Of a DNA stretch of 8,400 nt, positions 1 to 6,395 are shown piece after piece. The translations under genes were made by a program, and so were the position numbers. The first letter of the stretch is position 1, and each line of letters opens with the position of its first letter. The DNA is from Yoonia sp. (GTDB lineage Bacteria; Pseudomonadota; Alphaproteobacteria; Rhodobacterales; Rhodobacteraceae), in assembly GCA_020627605.1 (NCBI GenBank), contig JAHDGO010000076.1:1-8400 (forward strand), written 5' to 3'. The notes beneath the pieces are model-generated. The model ran no database searches, was not told where the DNA came from, and saw only the letters and a program-made list of their open reading frames with translations.

Positions 1-1365
1 ACCGTAGCTTTGGCGACAAGCGGCCATGCGCAAGAGGTTGAGACCAAGCAGTACGACGACGGCGGTGTGTACGAAGGCACCTTCCTTGATGGCAAGCAAC
101 ACGGGACCGGGACGTACCGGCTGCCAAACGGCTATGAATACACCGGCGAATGGGTCGAAGGCGAAATTCGCGGCGAAGGCATCGCGCGCTTCCCCAACGG
201 ATCGGTCTACGAAGGACAGTTTGTGGCCGGCAAACCCGAGGGTCAGGGGCGAATCACTTTTGCGGATGGCGGCACGTTTGAAGGCGACTGGCTGGACGGC
301 AACATCACCGGACAGGGCCGCGCCGAATACGCCAATGGTGTTGTCTATGAGGGCGAGTTCCGCAACGCCATGCACAATGGCACTGGCACGATGACCAGCC
401 CCGGCGGCTACGTCTACGAAGGTGACTGGGTGAACGGCGCCAAAGAAGGCGCAGGCAAGATCACCTATCCCGATGGTGCGGTTTACGAAGGCACTTTGGT
501 GGCCGGCGAACGCGATGGCACCGGCACGCTGACGATGGCTGATGGCCTTGTTTATGCTGGCGCATGGGTTGATGGACAGATTCAGGGTCAGGGCACACTG
601 ACCCAGCCAAATGGCGATGTCTACGAAGGTCAACTGGTTGCTGGCCGCCGTGAAGGCGAAGGTGTTGTGACCTACGCCAATGGCGATACATATGAAGGGT
701 CCTTTGTTGCCGACCGCCGCGAAGGCACTGGCACTTTCCGTGGTACCGACGGCTACGTCTATGTCGGTCAATGGGTCGCAGGCCAGATCGAAGGCACGGG
801 TGAGGTCACCTATCCTGACGGGTCAGTCTACACCGGCACATTTGCAAGCGACCTTGCAGATGGTTCCGGCAAAATCACATATCCTGACGGCTCTACCTAC
901 GAAGGCGAATGGGAAAACGGCGTGATCAACGGAAGCGGCGTCGCGACTTATGCCAATGGTCTCGTCTATGAAGGCGAATTCCTGAATGGTCAGAACCACG
1001 GCCAAGGCACGATGACCTATGCGGATGGCTATGTGTATGAAGGCCAATGGTCCGAAGGTCAGCGCAACGGTCTGGGCCGCGTCACCTATGCAGATGGCAC
1101 GCTATATGTCGGCGAGTTTCTGAATGGTCAGCGCAACGGCGATGGTGAAATCACACTGCCAGACGGCTTTAACTATGTCGGCGAATGGCAGGACGGCGTG
1201 ATCAACGGTCAGGGCCTTGCCACATACGCCAATGGCGACGTCTACGAAGGCGGCTTTGTCCGTGGCCGGCGCGAAGGCGAAGGCAAGATGGTTTATGCGA
1301 CAGGTCAGGAAAGCATCGGCATCTGGTCCGACGGTGCGCTGGTGTCAGAGACCAACGACAACTAG
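1..1365 (+). CDS. Exported MORN-repeat protein, 5' end outside the window
   Basis: The reading frame is open to base 1, so the true start lies upstream. The first TTG at 10 is not a convincing start because the residues around it (TVALATSGHA, then QEVE) read as the end of a signal peptide with an A-x-A-like cleavage site (GHA before QEV). The mature protein is therefore probably periplasmic or surface-exposed. From the tyrosine codon at base 52 to the stop it is 19 consecutive MORN units of exactly 23 residues, of the type Y-x-[DN]-G-x-x-Y-x-G-x-[FW]-x-x-G-x-x-x-G-x-G-x-x-x. The last unit is degenerate and ends in a short acidic tail. There is no other domain. MORN repeats are beta-hairpin modules known from eukaryotic scaffold and lipid-binding proteins and common in bacteria, but function in bacterial secreted forms is not established. 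A strong hairpin follows the stop. Confident of family and export, not of role. Confidence 0.88.
   Translation, partial: TVALATSGHAQEVETKQYDDGGVYEGTFLDGKQHGTGTYRLPNGYEYTGEWVEGEIRGEGIARFPNGSVYEGQFVAGKPEGQGRITFADGGTFEGDWLDGNITGQGRAEYANGVVYEGEFRNAMHNGTGTMTSPGGYVYEGDWVNGAKEGAGKITYPDGAVYEGTLVAGERDGTGTLTMADGLVYAGAWVDGQIQGQGTLTQPNGDVYEGQLVAGRREGEGVVTYANGDTYEGSFVADRREGTGTFRGTDGYVYVGQWVAGQIEGTGEVTYPDGSVYTGTFASDLADGSGKITYPDGSTYEGEWENGVINGSGVATYANGLVYEGEFLNGQNHGQGTMTYADGYVYEGQWSEGQRNGLGRVTYADGTLYVGEFLNGQRNGDGEITLPDGFNYVGEWQDGVINGQGLATYANGDVYEGGFVRGRREGEGKMVYATGQESIGIWSDGALVSETNDN
52..1362 (+). repeat. Tandem array of 19 MORN-coding 69-bp units
   Basis: Nineteen in-frame units of 69 bp follow one another without a single insertion or deletion (1311 bp). 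Units begin with codons for motifs such as YDDG, LPNG, FPNG, YANG and YPDG. The aromatic position after the central glycine alternates F (or L) and W from unit to unit. The alternation is broken only between units 9 and 10, which splits the array into two nine-unit halves. DNA identity between units is moderate, so the array is old rather than freshly expanded. Confidence 0.9.
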
Positions 1366-1390
1366 GTCAACGCTGTATTTGAGTAACGCG

Positions 1391-1420
1391 AAAGGCTGAT
1401 CATCTTGATCAGCCTTTTTG
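1391..1420 (+). terminator. Rho-independent terminator after the MORN gene
   Basis: A perfect 12-bp inverted repeat (AAAGGCTGATCA at 1391-1402, TGATCAGCCTTT at 1406-1417) encloses a 3-base loop and runs into a T5 tract. It lies 26 bases past the MORN stop. It also lies just beyond the photolyase stop on the other strand, where the T tract is only three bases. It may therefore act in both directions, more strongly on the plus strand. Confidence 0.85.
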
Positions 1421-1429
1421 CTGTTCCGC

Positions 1430-2953
1430 CTATACGGTTTCGCCAGCCTCCATGCGCGCCAGAAAAGCCGCGGCCTCGGTCAGCACTGTTTCCCGGCGGT
1501 CGGCATCCATTCTGTCCCAGACCCGATACATATTGCCCATGCGCGGATTACCTGCGAACCGGTCCCGGTGCCGGTCCAGAAAATGCCAATAGAGCAGATT
1601 GAAGGGGCACGCGCCCGGCCCTGTCTTGTCCTTCACCTTGTAGGCACAGGACCCGCAGTAATCCGACATCTTGTGAATGTAATTTCCCGAGGAAATATAG
1701 GGTTTTGATGCGATGATCCCATCGTCTGCAAACTGGCTCATCCCGATGACATTCGGGGCCTCCACCCATTCATAAGCATCGGCATAAACCGCGAGATACC
1801 ATTCATGCACCTGTGCCGGATCAATGCCTGCGAGCAGGGCAAAATTGCCCGTGACCATCAGGCGCTGGATGTGGTGGGCATAGGCCTCGTCCCGGGTCTG
1901 ACCGATGGATTTCGCCATGCAGTTCATCTTGGTCTCTGCCCCCCAATAGGCTGGCGGCAGGTCGCGGCTGTGGTTCAGCGCATTGCGGGTGACATAATCG
2001 GGGCCCTCGCGAAAATAGATACCGCGCACATACTCGCGCCAACCGATAATCTGGCGAATAAAGCCTTCCACCGCATTCAAAGGGGCGTCGCCATTGCGAT
2101 AGGCCTCTTCCGCCTTTTTGCAGACCTCCAGAGGGTTCAGCAGCCCGGCATTCAGATAAAGCCCGATAATCGCGTGATAAAGGAAGCGGTTGTCGTCCAG
2201 CATCGCGTCCTGAAAGTCACCGAATTTAGGCAAACCATCCTTCAGCCAATGCGCCAGATGTTGCCGCGCCTGCCCTGTATCGGTGGCAAACCAGAACGGG
2301 CGCAAGGTGCCGAAGTTGTCACCAAAGCGGGCCGCGACCAGTTCGAGCACCTCTTCCACGACATCGTCAGGCGTGAACTGCATCGGCCCGCTGAATTCCA
2401 CCTCATCCGGGGCCGGTTTGCGGTTTTCGTGGTCATAGTTCCACTTGCCGCCAGCGGGGTCATCACCGTCCATCAGAAGGCCTGTCTTGCGGCGCATCTC
2501 GCGATAAAAATACTCCATCCGCAGTGCCTTGCGGCCTTCTGCCCAATCGTCAAACATCTGGTGTGACACAAGAAAGCGTGTGTCAGGCAGACTGTGCGTC
2601 TTGATCGGCATGTCACCCAGCGCATTGATCAGACGCCATTCGCCGGGTTCGGTATAAACCACACCAGCCGCGTCATATGCCTCGGCCCGGCGCAAAAGCT
2701 CGCCCGTGATCGACCCTGCATTGTCGGAGTCATCCAGCTTGGTGTAGGCGACCTGCCAGCCGTCACCCTGCAACCTGGCGGCAAACTTGCGCATGGCGGC
2801 AAATAGAAACGCGATCTTCTTGGGGTGGTGCGGCACATAAGATGCCTCATCCGCGACCTCTGCCATCACGACGACGTCACTGTCTTTGTCGGCTTTCTGC
2901 AACGCCGACAGATCAGGTGACAGCTGATCGCCCAGAACCAGAACCAGTCTCAC
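1430..2953 (-). CDS. FeS-cluster bacterial cryptochrome/photolyase (PhrB/CryB type)
   Basis: This 507-residue protein belongs to the FeS-BCP group of FAD-binding photolyases, whose member PhrB of Agrobacterium repairs (6-4) photoproducts and whose member CryB of Rhodobacter acts in light signalling. The N-terminal part (GDQLS at 8-12) is the antenna domain. The C-terminal half holds the FAD and iron-sulfur domains. Four cysteines at 345, 433, 436 and 449 have the spacing (88, 3, 13) I recall for the PhrB [4Fe-4S] ligands. H360-H361, Y419, W337, W385 and Y386 fall at the constant offset of five from the residues recalled as important in PhrB, so the protein looks intact. The start is GTG at 2953, overlapping the SDR stop by four bases (GTGA), with an AAGAGG ribosome site seven bases upstream. 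That implies translational coupling and one mRNA. Repair enzyme versus photoreceptor cannot be told from sequence, so I give no symbol. Confidence 0.93.
   Translation of the reverse strand: MRLVLVLGDQLSPDLSALQKADKDSDVVVMAEVADEASYVPHHPKKIAFLFAAMRKFAARLQGDGWQVAYTKLDDSDNAGSITGELLRRAEAYDAAGVVYTEPGEWRLINALGDMPIKTHSLPDTRFLVSHQMFDDWAEGRKALRMEYFYREMRRKTGLLMDGDDPAGGKWNYDHENRKPAPDEVEFSGPMQFTPDDVVEEVLELVAARFGDNFGTLRPFWFATDTGQARQHLAHWLKDGLPKFGDFQDAMLDDNRFLYHAIIGLYLNAGLLNPLEVCKKAEEAYRNGDAPLNAVEGFIRQIIGWREYVRGIYFREGPDYVTRNALNHSRDLPPAYWGAETKMNCMAKSIGQTRDEAYAHHIQRLMVTGNFALLAGIDPAQVHEWYLAVYADAYEWVEAPNVIGMSQFADDGIIASKPYISSGNYIHKMSDYCGSCAYKVKDKTGPGACPFNLLYWHFLDRHRDRFAGNPRMGNMYRVWDRMDADRRETVLTEAAAFLARMEAGETV
2950..2953 (-). 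other. GTGA stop/start overlap coupling SDR and photolyase
   Basis: The SDR stop TGA (2952-2950) and the photolyase start GTG (2953-2951) share bases. A ribosome site AAGAGG (2966-2961) sits inside the end of the SDR gene. This arrangement usually means that translation of the second gene follows termination on the first. Confidence 0.85.
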
Positions 2954-3612
2954 CAGGCAACCTCTTGGCCGGCATAGTCGTAAAAGCCGCCGCTTTGGTC
3001 TGGCGTGAGGTTTGCGATGACAGACAACAGATTGCCTGCCGCCTGTGCAGGCGGCACAGTCTTGTGCCGGTCGGCGTATTTCGCGGTAAAGGCGGTTTCG
3101 ACAGTCCCGGGGTGCAGCGCGACACAGATAGACTGTTTGTGACTGCGTCCCAGTTCTATCGCCGCGCCATGCACGATCTGGTTCAGCGCCGCCTTGGACG
3201 CGCGGTAGGAATACCAGCCGCCAATCTGATTATCCCCAATCGACCCGACCCGTGCAGACAGGACAGCAACAACCCCCCGATTGTCCTTTGGCAACAAATC
3301 GGCCGCGTGGCGCAGGACCAATGCGGGCCCAATCGTGTTGACGGCAAAGACGCGTGCCATCTGATCGGCCTTGATAGCCGACAGGCTTTTCTCTGGTGCG
3401 CCCCACAAGGGCGCCAGAATGCCGATCGCAACAAAGATCAGGTCAAAGGGACCTTCCACCGCCGCCATGCAACGCGCCACAGACTCCGGGTTGCCAACAT
3501 CAAACCCGTCAGCCGAACGTGACAGCTCCACCACCTTGTCCCCGCCATCGCGCAGGGCGCCGCTGATCGCCGCGCCGATGCCACCACTTGCCCCGATCAC
3601 CAATGCGCGCAT
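2950..3612 (-). CDS. Short-chain dehydrogenase/reductase (SDR family)
   Basis: This is a 220-residue classical-type SDR, slightly shorter than the usual 250. It shows the nucleotide-binding GASGGIG at 7-13, the active-site Asn in VNTIGP (N92), Ser119, and the catalytic Y136-x-x-x-K140 pair (YRASK). PGT at 168-170 follows the substrate loop. Arg32 at the end of the second strand (ELSRS) hints at NADP(H), which is inference. The start is placed at the ATG at 3612 because a strong AAGGAGG lies four bases upstream and the Rossmann fold begins at once. The reading frame continues upstream to 3720, but that would run across the divergent neighbour's start and adds residues unlike an SDR. It is the first gene of a two-gene operon with the photolyase, which starts inside its stop codon. 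The substrate is unknown. It may act with the photolyase product in stress metabolism, but only gene order says so. Confidence 0.9.
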   Translation of the reverse strand: MRALVIGASGGIGAAISGALRDGGDKVVELSRSADGFDVGNPESVARCMAAVEGPFDLIFVAIGILAPLWGAPEKSLSAIKADQMARVFAVNTIGPALVLRHAADLLPKDNRGVVAVLSARVGSIGDNQIGGWYSYRASKAALNQIVHGAAIELGRSHKQSICVALHPGTVETAFTAKYADRHKTVPPAQAAGNLLSVIANLTPDQSGGFYDYAGQEVAW

Positions 3613-3674
3613 GTGTCCTCCTTTGACTTCAGGGGACCTAGCGCCACCTTCTAAAGGGACAAGGAGAGGATCAG
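3613..3674. promoter_or_regulatory. Divergent intergenic region, SDR-photolyase operon versus propeller gene
   Basis: Sixty-two bases must hold both divergent promoters. Both genes have strong opposed ribosome sites here: AAGGAGG on the minus strand at 3623-3617 and AAGGAG on the plus strand at 3661-3666. Plus strand: TTGACT at 3623-3628 is a fair -35, but the best -10 (TCTAAA, 3650-3655) is too far at 21 bases. Minus strand: TGATCC (3673-3668) followed by TAGAAG (3653-3648), or TTGTCC (3662-3657) followed by TAGGTC. None is convincing alone. Confidence 0.35.
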
Positions 3675-4436
3675 ATGCGCAAGGTTTTGGCATTCCTGAC
3701 AGTTTTGGCGACACCTGCAACAGCGCTGGAGCTGACCTATGTCACCAGCTACGACCTCAACCGTCCGGCAAGCCTGGACTACGATCCGACCTTCTGTGGT
3801 TTGTGGATCGCGAACGAAGGGCCAGAGGTGGTTCTTGTCACGCTGCAAGGTGACGAATTGCGCCGCTTTGGCAGTGACCTGACCCGGATCAAGGCCATCA
3901 CTGTGGAAGACAATCATCTTCTCGTAGCCGACGGTTTGGGCGGTTTCCAACGGGTCAGCAAGGATGGTGTCGCGCTTTCTGCGCCGTTTCAGTCCAGCCA
4001 GGGCTGGGCCGATACCGAAGGGATCGTGATCGACCCCGACGGCAACATCATCTCGGTCGAGGATGACCCTGAACGCATGACGTGGTTTTCGCCCGACGGG
4101 CAGGTCTTGCGCCAGATCAACACCATGTCACTTGACCCGCCCTTGTCAGAGGCACAGGGTATCGCCCGCGACGACCGCACCGGGCATCTGCTGATCGTGG
4201 ACGATTGGGAAGGGTCGAACAGCCTTTACGAATTTGACGCCGACGGCGCGCTGCTTGGGTCCACATCGCTGATCCCCTATGGCCGCGACCCTGAAGGCAT
4301 CGCAATCCGCCCCGGTTCGGGGCAGGTTTTCATCGCATTCGACGGCGGTGCCAGTATCGCGTCATTCGACTACGTGCCCACGATGCCGGACGGGGTGCCG
4401 GTACCAGCGCCGGGGCCGGATTGTCTGATGTTTTAG
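3675..4436 (+). CDS. Exported beta-propeller protein (esterase-like/SdiA-regulated-like)
   Basis: The 253-residue product begins with a clear signal peptide (MRKVLAFLTV, cleavage likely after ATA at residue 17). It is therefore probably periplasmic. The mature part consists of propeller-like repeats marked by a glycine-Ile-Ala or Ile-Val core and an acidic turn: LDYDP (34-38), EGIVIDPDGN (115-124), QGIARDDRTG (161-170) and EGIAIRPGSG (207-216), each followed by strands such as HLLIVDD. This pattern fits the six-bladed NHL/SdiA-regulated/esterase-like-phytase superfamily, although the protein is short for six full blades. The only cysteines of the mature protein are C41 near the first blade and C250 three residues from the end. 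ATG at 3675 is preceded by AAGGAG eight bases away. No catalytic residues can be assigned. No clear terminator follows before the leuA leader promoter. The function is unknown. Confidence 0.75.
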   Translation: MRKVLAFLTVLATPATALELTYVTSYDLNRPASLDYDPTFCGLWIANEGPEVVLVTLQGDELRRFGSDLTRIKAITVEDNHLLVADGLGGFQRVSKDGVALSAPFQSSQGWADTEGIVIDPDGNIISVEDDPERMTWFSPDGQVLRQINTMSLDPPLSEAQGIARDDRTGHLLIVDDWEGSNSLYEFDADGALLGSTSLIPYGRDPEGIAIRPGSGQVFIAFDGGASIASFDYVPTMPDGVPVPAPGPDCLMF

Positions 4437-4493
4437 CGGCACCCTTCCCGCATCATCTTGCCAAGAAAACTCCCACGCGGCGCGCATAAACCC

Positions 4494-4521
4494 TTTTCAA
4501 CACAGATCACATTTGTATAGT
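4494..4521 (+). promoter_or_regulatory. Probable sigma70 promoter of the leu leader and leuA
   Basis: TTTTCA (4494-4499) and TATAGT (4516-4521) are separated by 16 bases. The -10 matches the consensus at five of six positions and the -35 at four of six. The expected start of transcription is about 4528-4529, at the ATG of the leader peptide. The 57 bases between the propeller gene stop and this promoter hold nothing that I recognise. Confidence 0.55.
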
Positions 4522-4528
4522 CGGCCCC

Positions 4529-4609
4529 ATGATGACCCGCGCACATATCACGAAAGCCGCCCCACAGGGCGCGTTCCTGCGCGACATCCTACTTCTTAGC
4601 AGCCTCTGA
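4529..4609 (+). CDS. Leucine-rich leader peptide upstream of leuA
   Basis: This 26-codon ORF begins with two ATGs in a row and ends in FLRDILLLSSL, with five leucines in the last ten residues. The key run is CTA-CTT-CTT at 4589-4597. CTA and CTT are minor leucine codons here, where CTG dominates the neighbouring genes. A short ORF with a cluster of codons for the end product, directly upstream of the first enzyme of that pathway, is the classic design of a transcription or translation attenuator. Scarce leucyl-tRNA would stall the ribosome on the CTA-CTT-CTT run and change the fold of the mRNA that follows. No Shine-Dalgarno sequence precedes the ATGs and the predicted transcript start coincides with them, so initiation may be leaderless. 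The peptide itself need have no function. It is too short for most gene callers. Confidence 0.75.
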   Translation: MMTRAHITKAAPQGAFLRDILLLSSL

Positions 4610-4673
4610 GCGTGCCTTCCGGCGCGACCGCTCAGGGGTGTTCAGCGCCGGACGATTGCTAAGAAACAAAGGA
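4593..4673 (+). promoter_or_regulatory. Leucine attenuator-like RNA region with alternative stems
   Basis: Three pairings can be drawn. A: 4603-4612 with 4629-4638 (CCTCTGAGCG/CGCTCAGGGG, ten pairs, one G-U). B: 4619-4625 with 4645-4651 (CCGGCGC/GCGCCGG, seven perfect pairs). C: 4593-4602, which includes the CTT-CTT leucine codons, with 4656-4665 (TTCTTAGCAG/TTGCTAAGAA, ten pairs, one G-U). Each arm of A and B lies in the loop of the other, so they should exclude each other unless a pseudoknot forms. C ends two bases before the leuA ribosome site (AAAGGA, 4668-4673). No stem is followed by a T run, so control by ribosome access or Rho looks likelier than intrinsic termination. The pairings are seen directly; the mechanism is inference. 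Confidence 0.6.
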
Positions 4674-4681
4674 CCATCCCA

Positions 4682-6241
4682 ATGACAAATGCGAACCAAG
4701 TGTTGATTTTCGACACAACCCTGCGCGACGGCGAACAATCTCCCGGCGCGACCATGACCCATGATGAAAAGCTGGAAATCGCAGAGCTGCTTGACGAAAT
4801 GGGTGTCGACATCATTGAAGCTGGCTTTCCCATCGCCTCCGAAGGTGACTTCAAGGCCGTCAGCGAAATCGCAGAACGGTCGCAGAACGCCGTGATTTGC
4901 GGGCTGAGCCGTGCCAACTTCAAGGATATCGACCGCTGCTGGGAGGCCGTGAAGCACGCGCGCCAACCGCGTATCCATACGTTCATCGGCACCTCACCCC
5001 TGCACCGGGCCATTCCGAACCTGACGCAGGATGAAATGGCCGACCGCATTCATGACTGCGTGACCCATGCCCGCAATCTGTGTGACAACGTTCAGTGGTC
5101 ATCGATGGATGCGACGCGCACGGAAGAGGATTTCCTCTGTCGCACCGTTGAAATCGCCATCAAGGCCGGTGCGACCACAATCAACATTCCAGATACTGTG
5201 GGCTATACCGCGCCAGTGGAAAGCGCCGACCTGATCCGCATGCTGATCGAGAAAGTCCCTGGTGCGGACGAGGTGATTTTTGCCACCCACTGCCACAATG
5301 ACCTTGGCATGGCGACGGCCAACTCGCTGGCCGCTGTGGCCGGTGGGGCGCGGCAGATCGAATGCACGATCAACGGGTTGGGCGAACGGGCCGGGAATAC
5401 CGCACTGGAAGAGGTCGTGATGGCCCTGAAAGTGCGCGGCGACATCATGCCCTACACCACGAAAATCGACACGCGGAAGATCATGAACATCTCGCGCCGG
5501 GTCGCCACGGTGTCGGGATTTGCGGTGCAGTTCAACAAGGCCATCGTGGGCAAGAACGCCTTTGCCCATGAAAGCGGTATCCACCAGGACGGTATGCTGA
5601 AGAACCGCGAAACTTTCGAGGTGATGAAGCCAGAGGATGTCGGCCTTTCCGGCACCTCGCTGCCCTTGGGCAAACACTCTGGCCGTGCGGCGCTGCGCGC
5701 CAAACTGACCGAACTGGGTTTTGATCTGGCGGACAATCAGCTGAACGATGTCTTTATCCGGTTCAAGGATCTGGCGGACCGCAAAAAAGAAGTTTTTGAC
5801 GACGATCTGATGGCGCTGGTCTACCAGAACGGGACAGAGGCCGATCGCCTGAAACTCAAATCACTCCGCGTGGTTTGCGGCACCGAAGGTCCGCAAACCG
5901 CCGATATGGTGATGGAGGTTGATGGCGAAGAGGTCTCGACGACGGCCACCGGAGACGGCCCAGTCGATGCCACCTTCAACGCGGTCAAGGCAATCTTTGA
6001 CCATGGCGCACGTCTGCAGGTCTATCAGGTGCAGGCGGTGACCGAAGGCACCGATGCGCAGGCGACCGTCTCTGTTCGGATGGAAGAGGACGGACGGATT
6101 GCAACCGGCCAGTCCGCTGACACCGACACAGTTGTGGCCAGTGCGAAGGCCTATATCAACGCGCTCAACCGGTTGCTGGTCCGGCGTGAACAGTCACAGC
6201 CCGGATACGACACCAAGGGTGTAAGCTACAAGGACGCCTGA
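4682..6241 (+). CDS. leuA: 2-isopropylmalate synthase
   Basis: LeuA condenses acetyl-CoA with 2-oxoisovalerate to form 2-isopropylmalate, the first committed step of leucine synthesis, in the cytoplasm. The 519-residue length suits the bacterial LeuA type 1 family. The N-terminal TIM barrel (about 6-275) opens with FDTTLRDGEQSPG, giving Arg15 and Asp16. Metal ligands are Asp16, His203 and His205 (HCHNDLG) and Asn239 (GERAGNTALE). The linker motif HESGIHQDG is at 296-304. The C-terminal part (about 390-505), with GDGPVDATFNAV at 424-435, is the LeuA regulatory domain that binds leucine for feedback inhibition. The homocitrate and citramalate synthase relatives are less likely given these features and the leucine leader upstream. 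ATG at 4682 has AAAGGA eight bases upstream. It appears to be regulated twice: at the enzyme by leucine and at the mRNA by the leader. A terminator follows, so it stands alone rather than with leuB, C or D. Confidence 0.97.
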   Translation: MTNANQVLIFDTTLRDGEQSPGATMTHDEKLEIAELLDEMGVDIIEAGFPIASEGDFKAVSEIAERSQNAVICGLSRANFKDIDRCWEAVKHARQPRIHTFIGTSPLHRAIPNLTQDEMADRIHDCVTHARNLCDNVQWSSMDATRTEEDFLCRTVEIAIKAGATTINIPDTVGYTAPVESADLIRMLIEKVPGADEVIFATHCHNDLGMATANSLAAVAGGARQIECTINGLGERAGNTALEEVVMALKVRGDIMPYTTKIDTRKIMNISRRVATVSGFAVQFNKAIVGKNAFAHESGIHQDGMLKNRETFEVMKPEDVGLSGTSLPLGKHSGRAALRAKLTELGFDLADNQLNDVFIRFKDLADRKKEVFDDDLMALVYQNGTEADRLKLKSLRVVCGTEGPQTADMVMEVDGEEVSTTATGDGPVDATFNAVKAIFDHGARLQVYQVQAVTEGTDAQATVSVRMEEDGRIATGQSADTDTVVASAKAYINALNRLLVRREQSQPGYDTKGVSYKDA

Positions 6242-6268
6242 GCGGATCAAAAACGAGTCGCAGAAACA

Positions 6269-6304
6269 GGGGTGCAGTCCAGTGATTTGGACTGCGCCCC
6301 ATTT
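6269..6304 (+). terminator. Terminator after leuA
   Basis: GGGGTGCAGTCC (6269-6280) pairs with GGACTGCGCCCC (6289-6300) over twelve pairs including one G-U, with an eight-base loop. The T tract that follows is short (ATTTCT), so termination may be partial. The hairpin begins 27 bases after the leuA stop. Confidence 0.75.
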
Positions 6305-6395
6305 CTCACTCACAAGCTTGCGTCGATCACGGTGACCCTCTGCAAACCAAAAAAATTGACAAAAAGATAACTTTTGAATGCCTTACACATAACTT

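Noticed and set aside
1805..2566. 253-codon open frame on the plus strand inside the photolyase gene
   Set aside because: It lies wholly antisense to a gene with intact family motifs and encodes no recognisable motif. In high-GC DNA such mirror frames are common.
2842..3522. 226-codon plus-strand frame across the SDR-photolyase junction
   Set aside because: It is antisense to two well-supported genes, low in recognisable structure, and explained by codon bias of the opposite strand.
3613..3720. N-terminal extension of the SDR to 3720
   Set aside because: It would run over the divergent gene's start and signal peptide, it encodes no SDR-like sequence, and AAGGAGG lies directly before the ATG at 3612.
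4392..4436. VPVPA near the C-terminus of the propeller protein as a VPxPA-CTERM sorting signal
   Set aside because: The sorting tag needs a membrane helix and a basic end after the motif. Here the protein stops eight residues later.
4613..4660. Intrinsic terminator between the leu leader and leuA
   Set aside because: Good GC stems exist, but none is followed by a run of T, so the Rho-independent model is not supported by the sequence.
5099..5677. 192-codon minus-strand frame within leuA
   Set aside because: It is antisense to conserved LeuA catalytic motifs, with a His/Arg/Gly-rich composition typical of shadow translation.
6356..6361. Perfect -35 TTGACA as the main mreB promoter
   Set aside because: No acceptable -10 is found 15 to 19 bases downstream. 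The TTGGGA/TATAAG pair is better placed.
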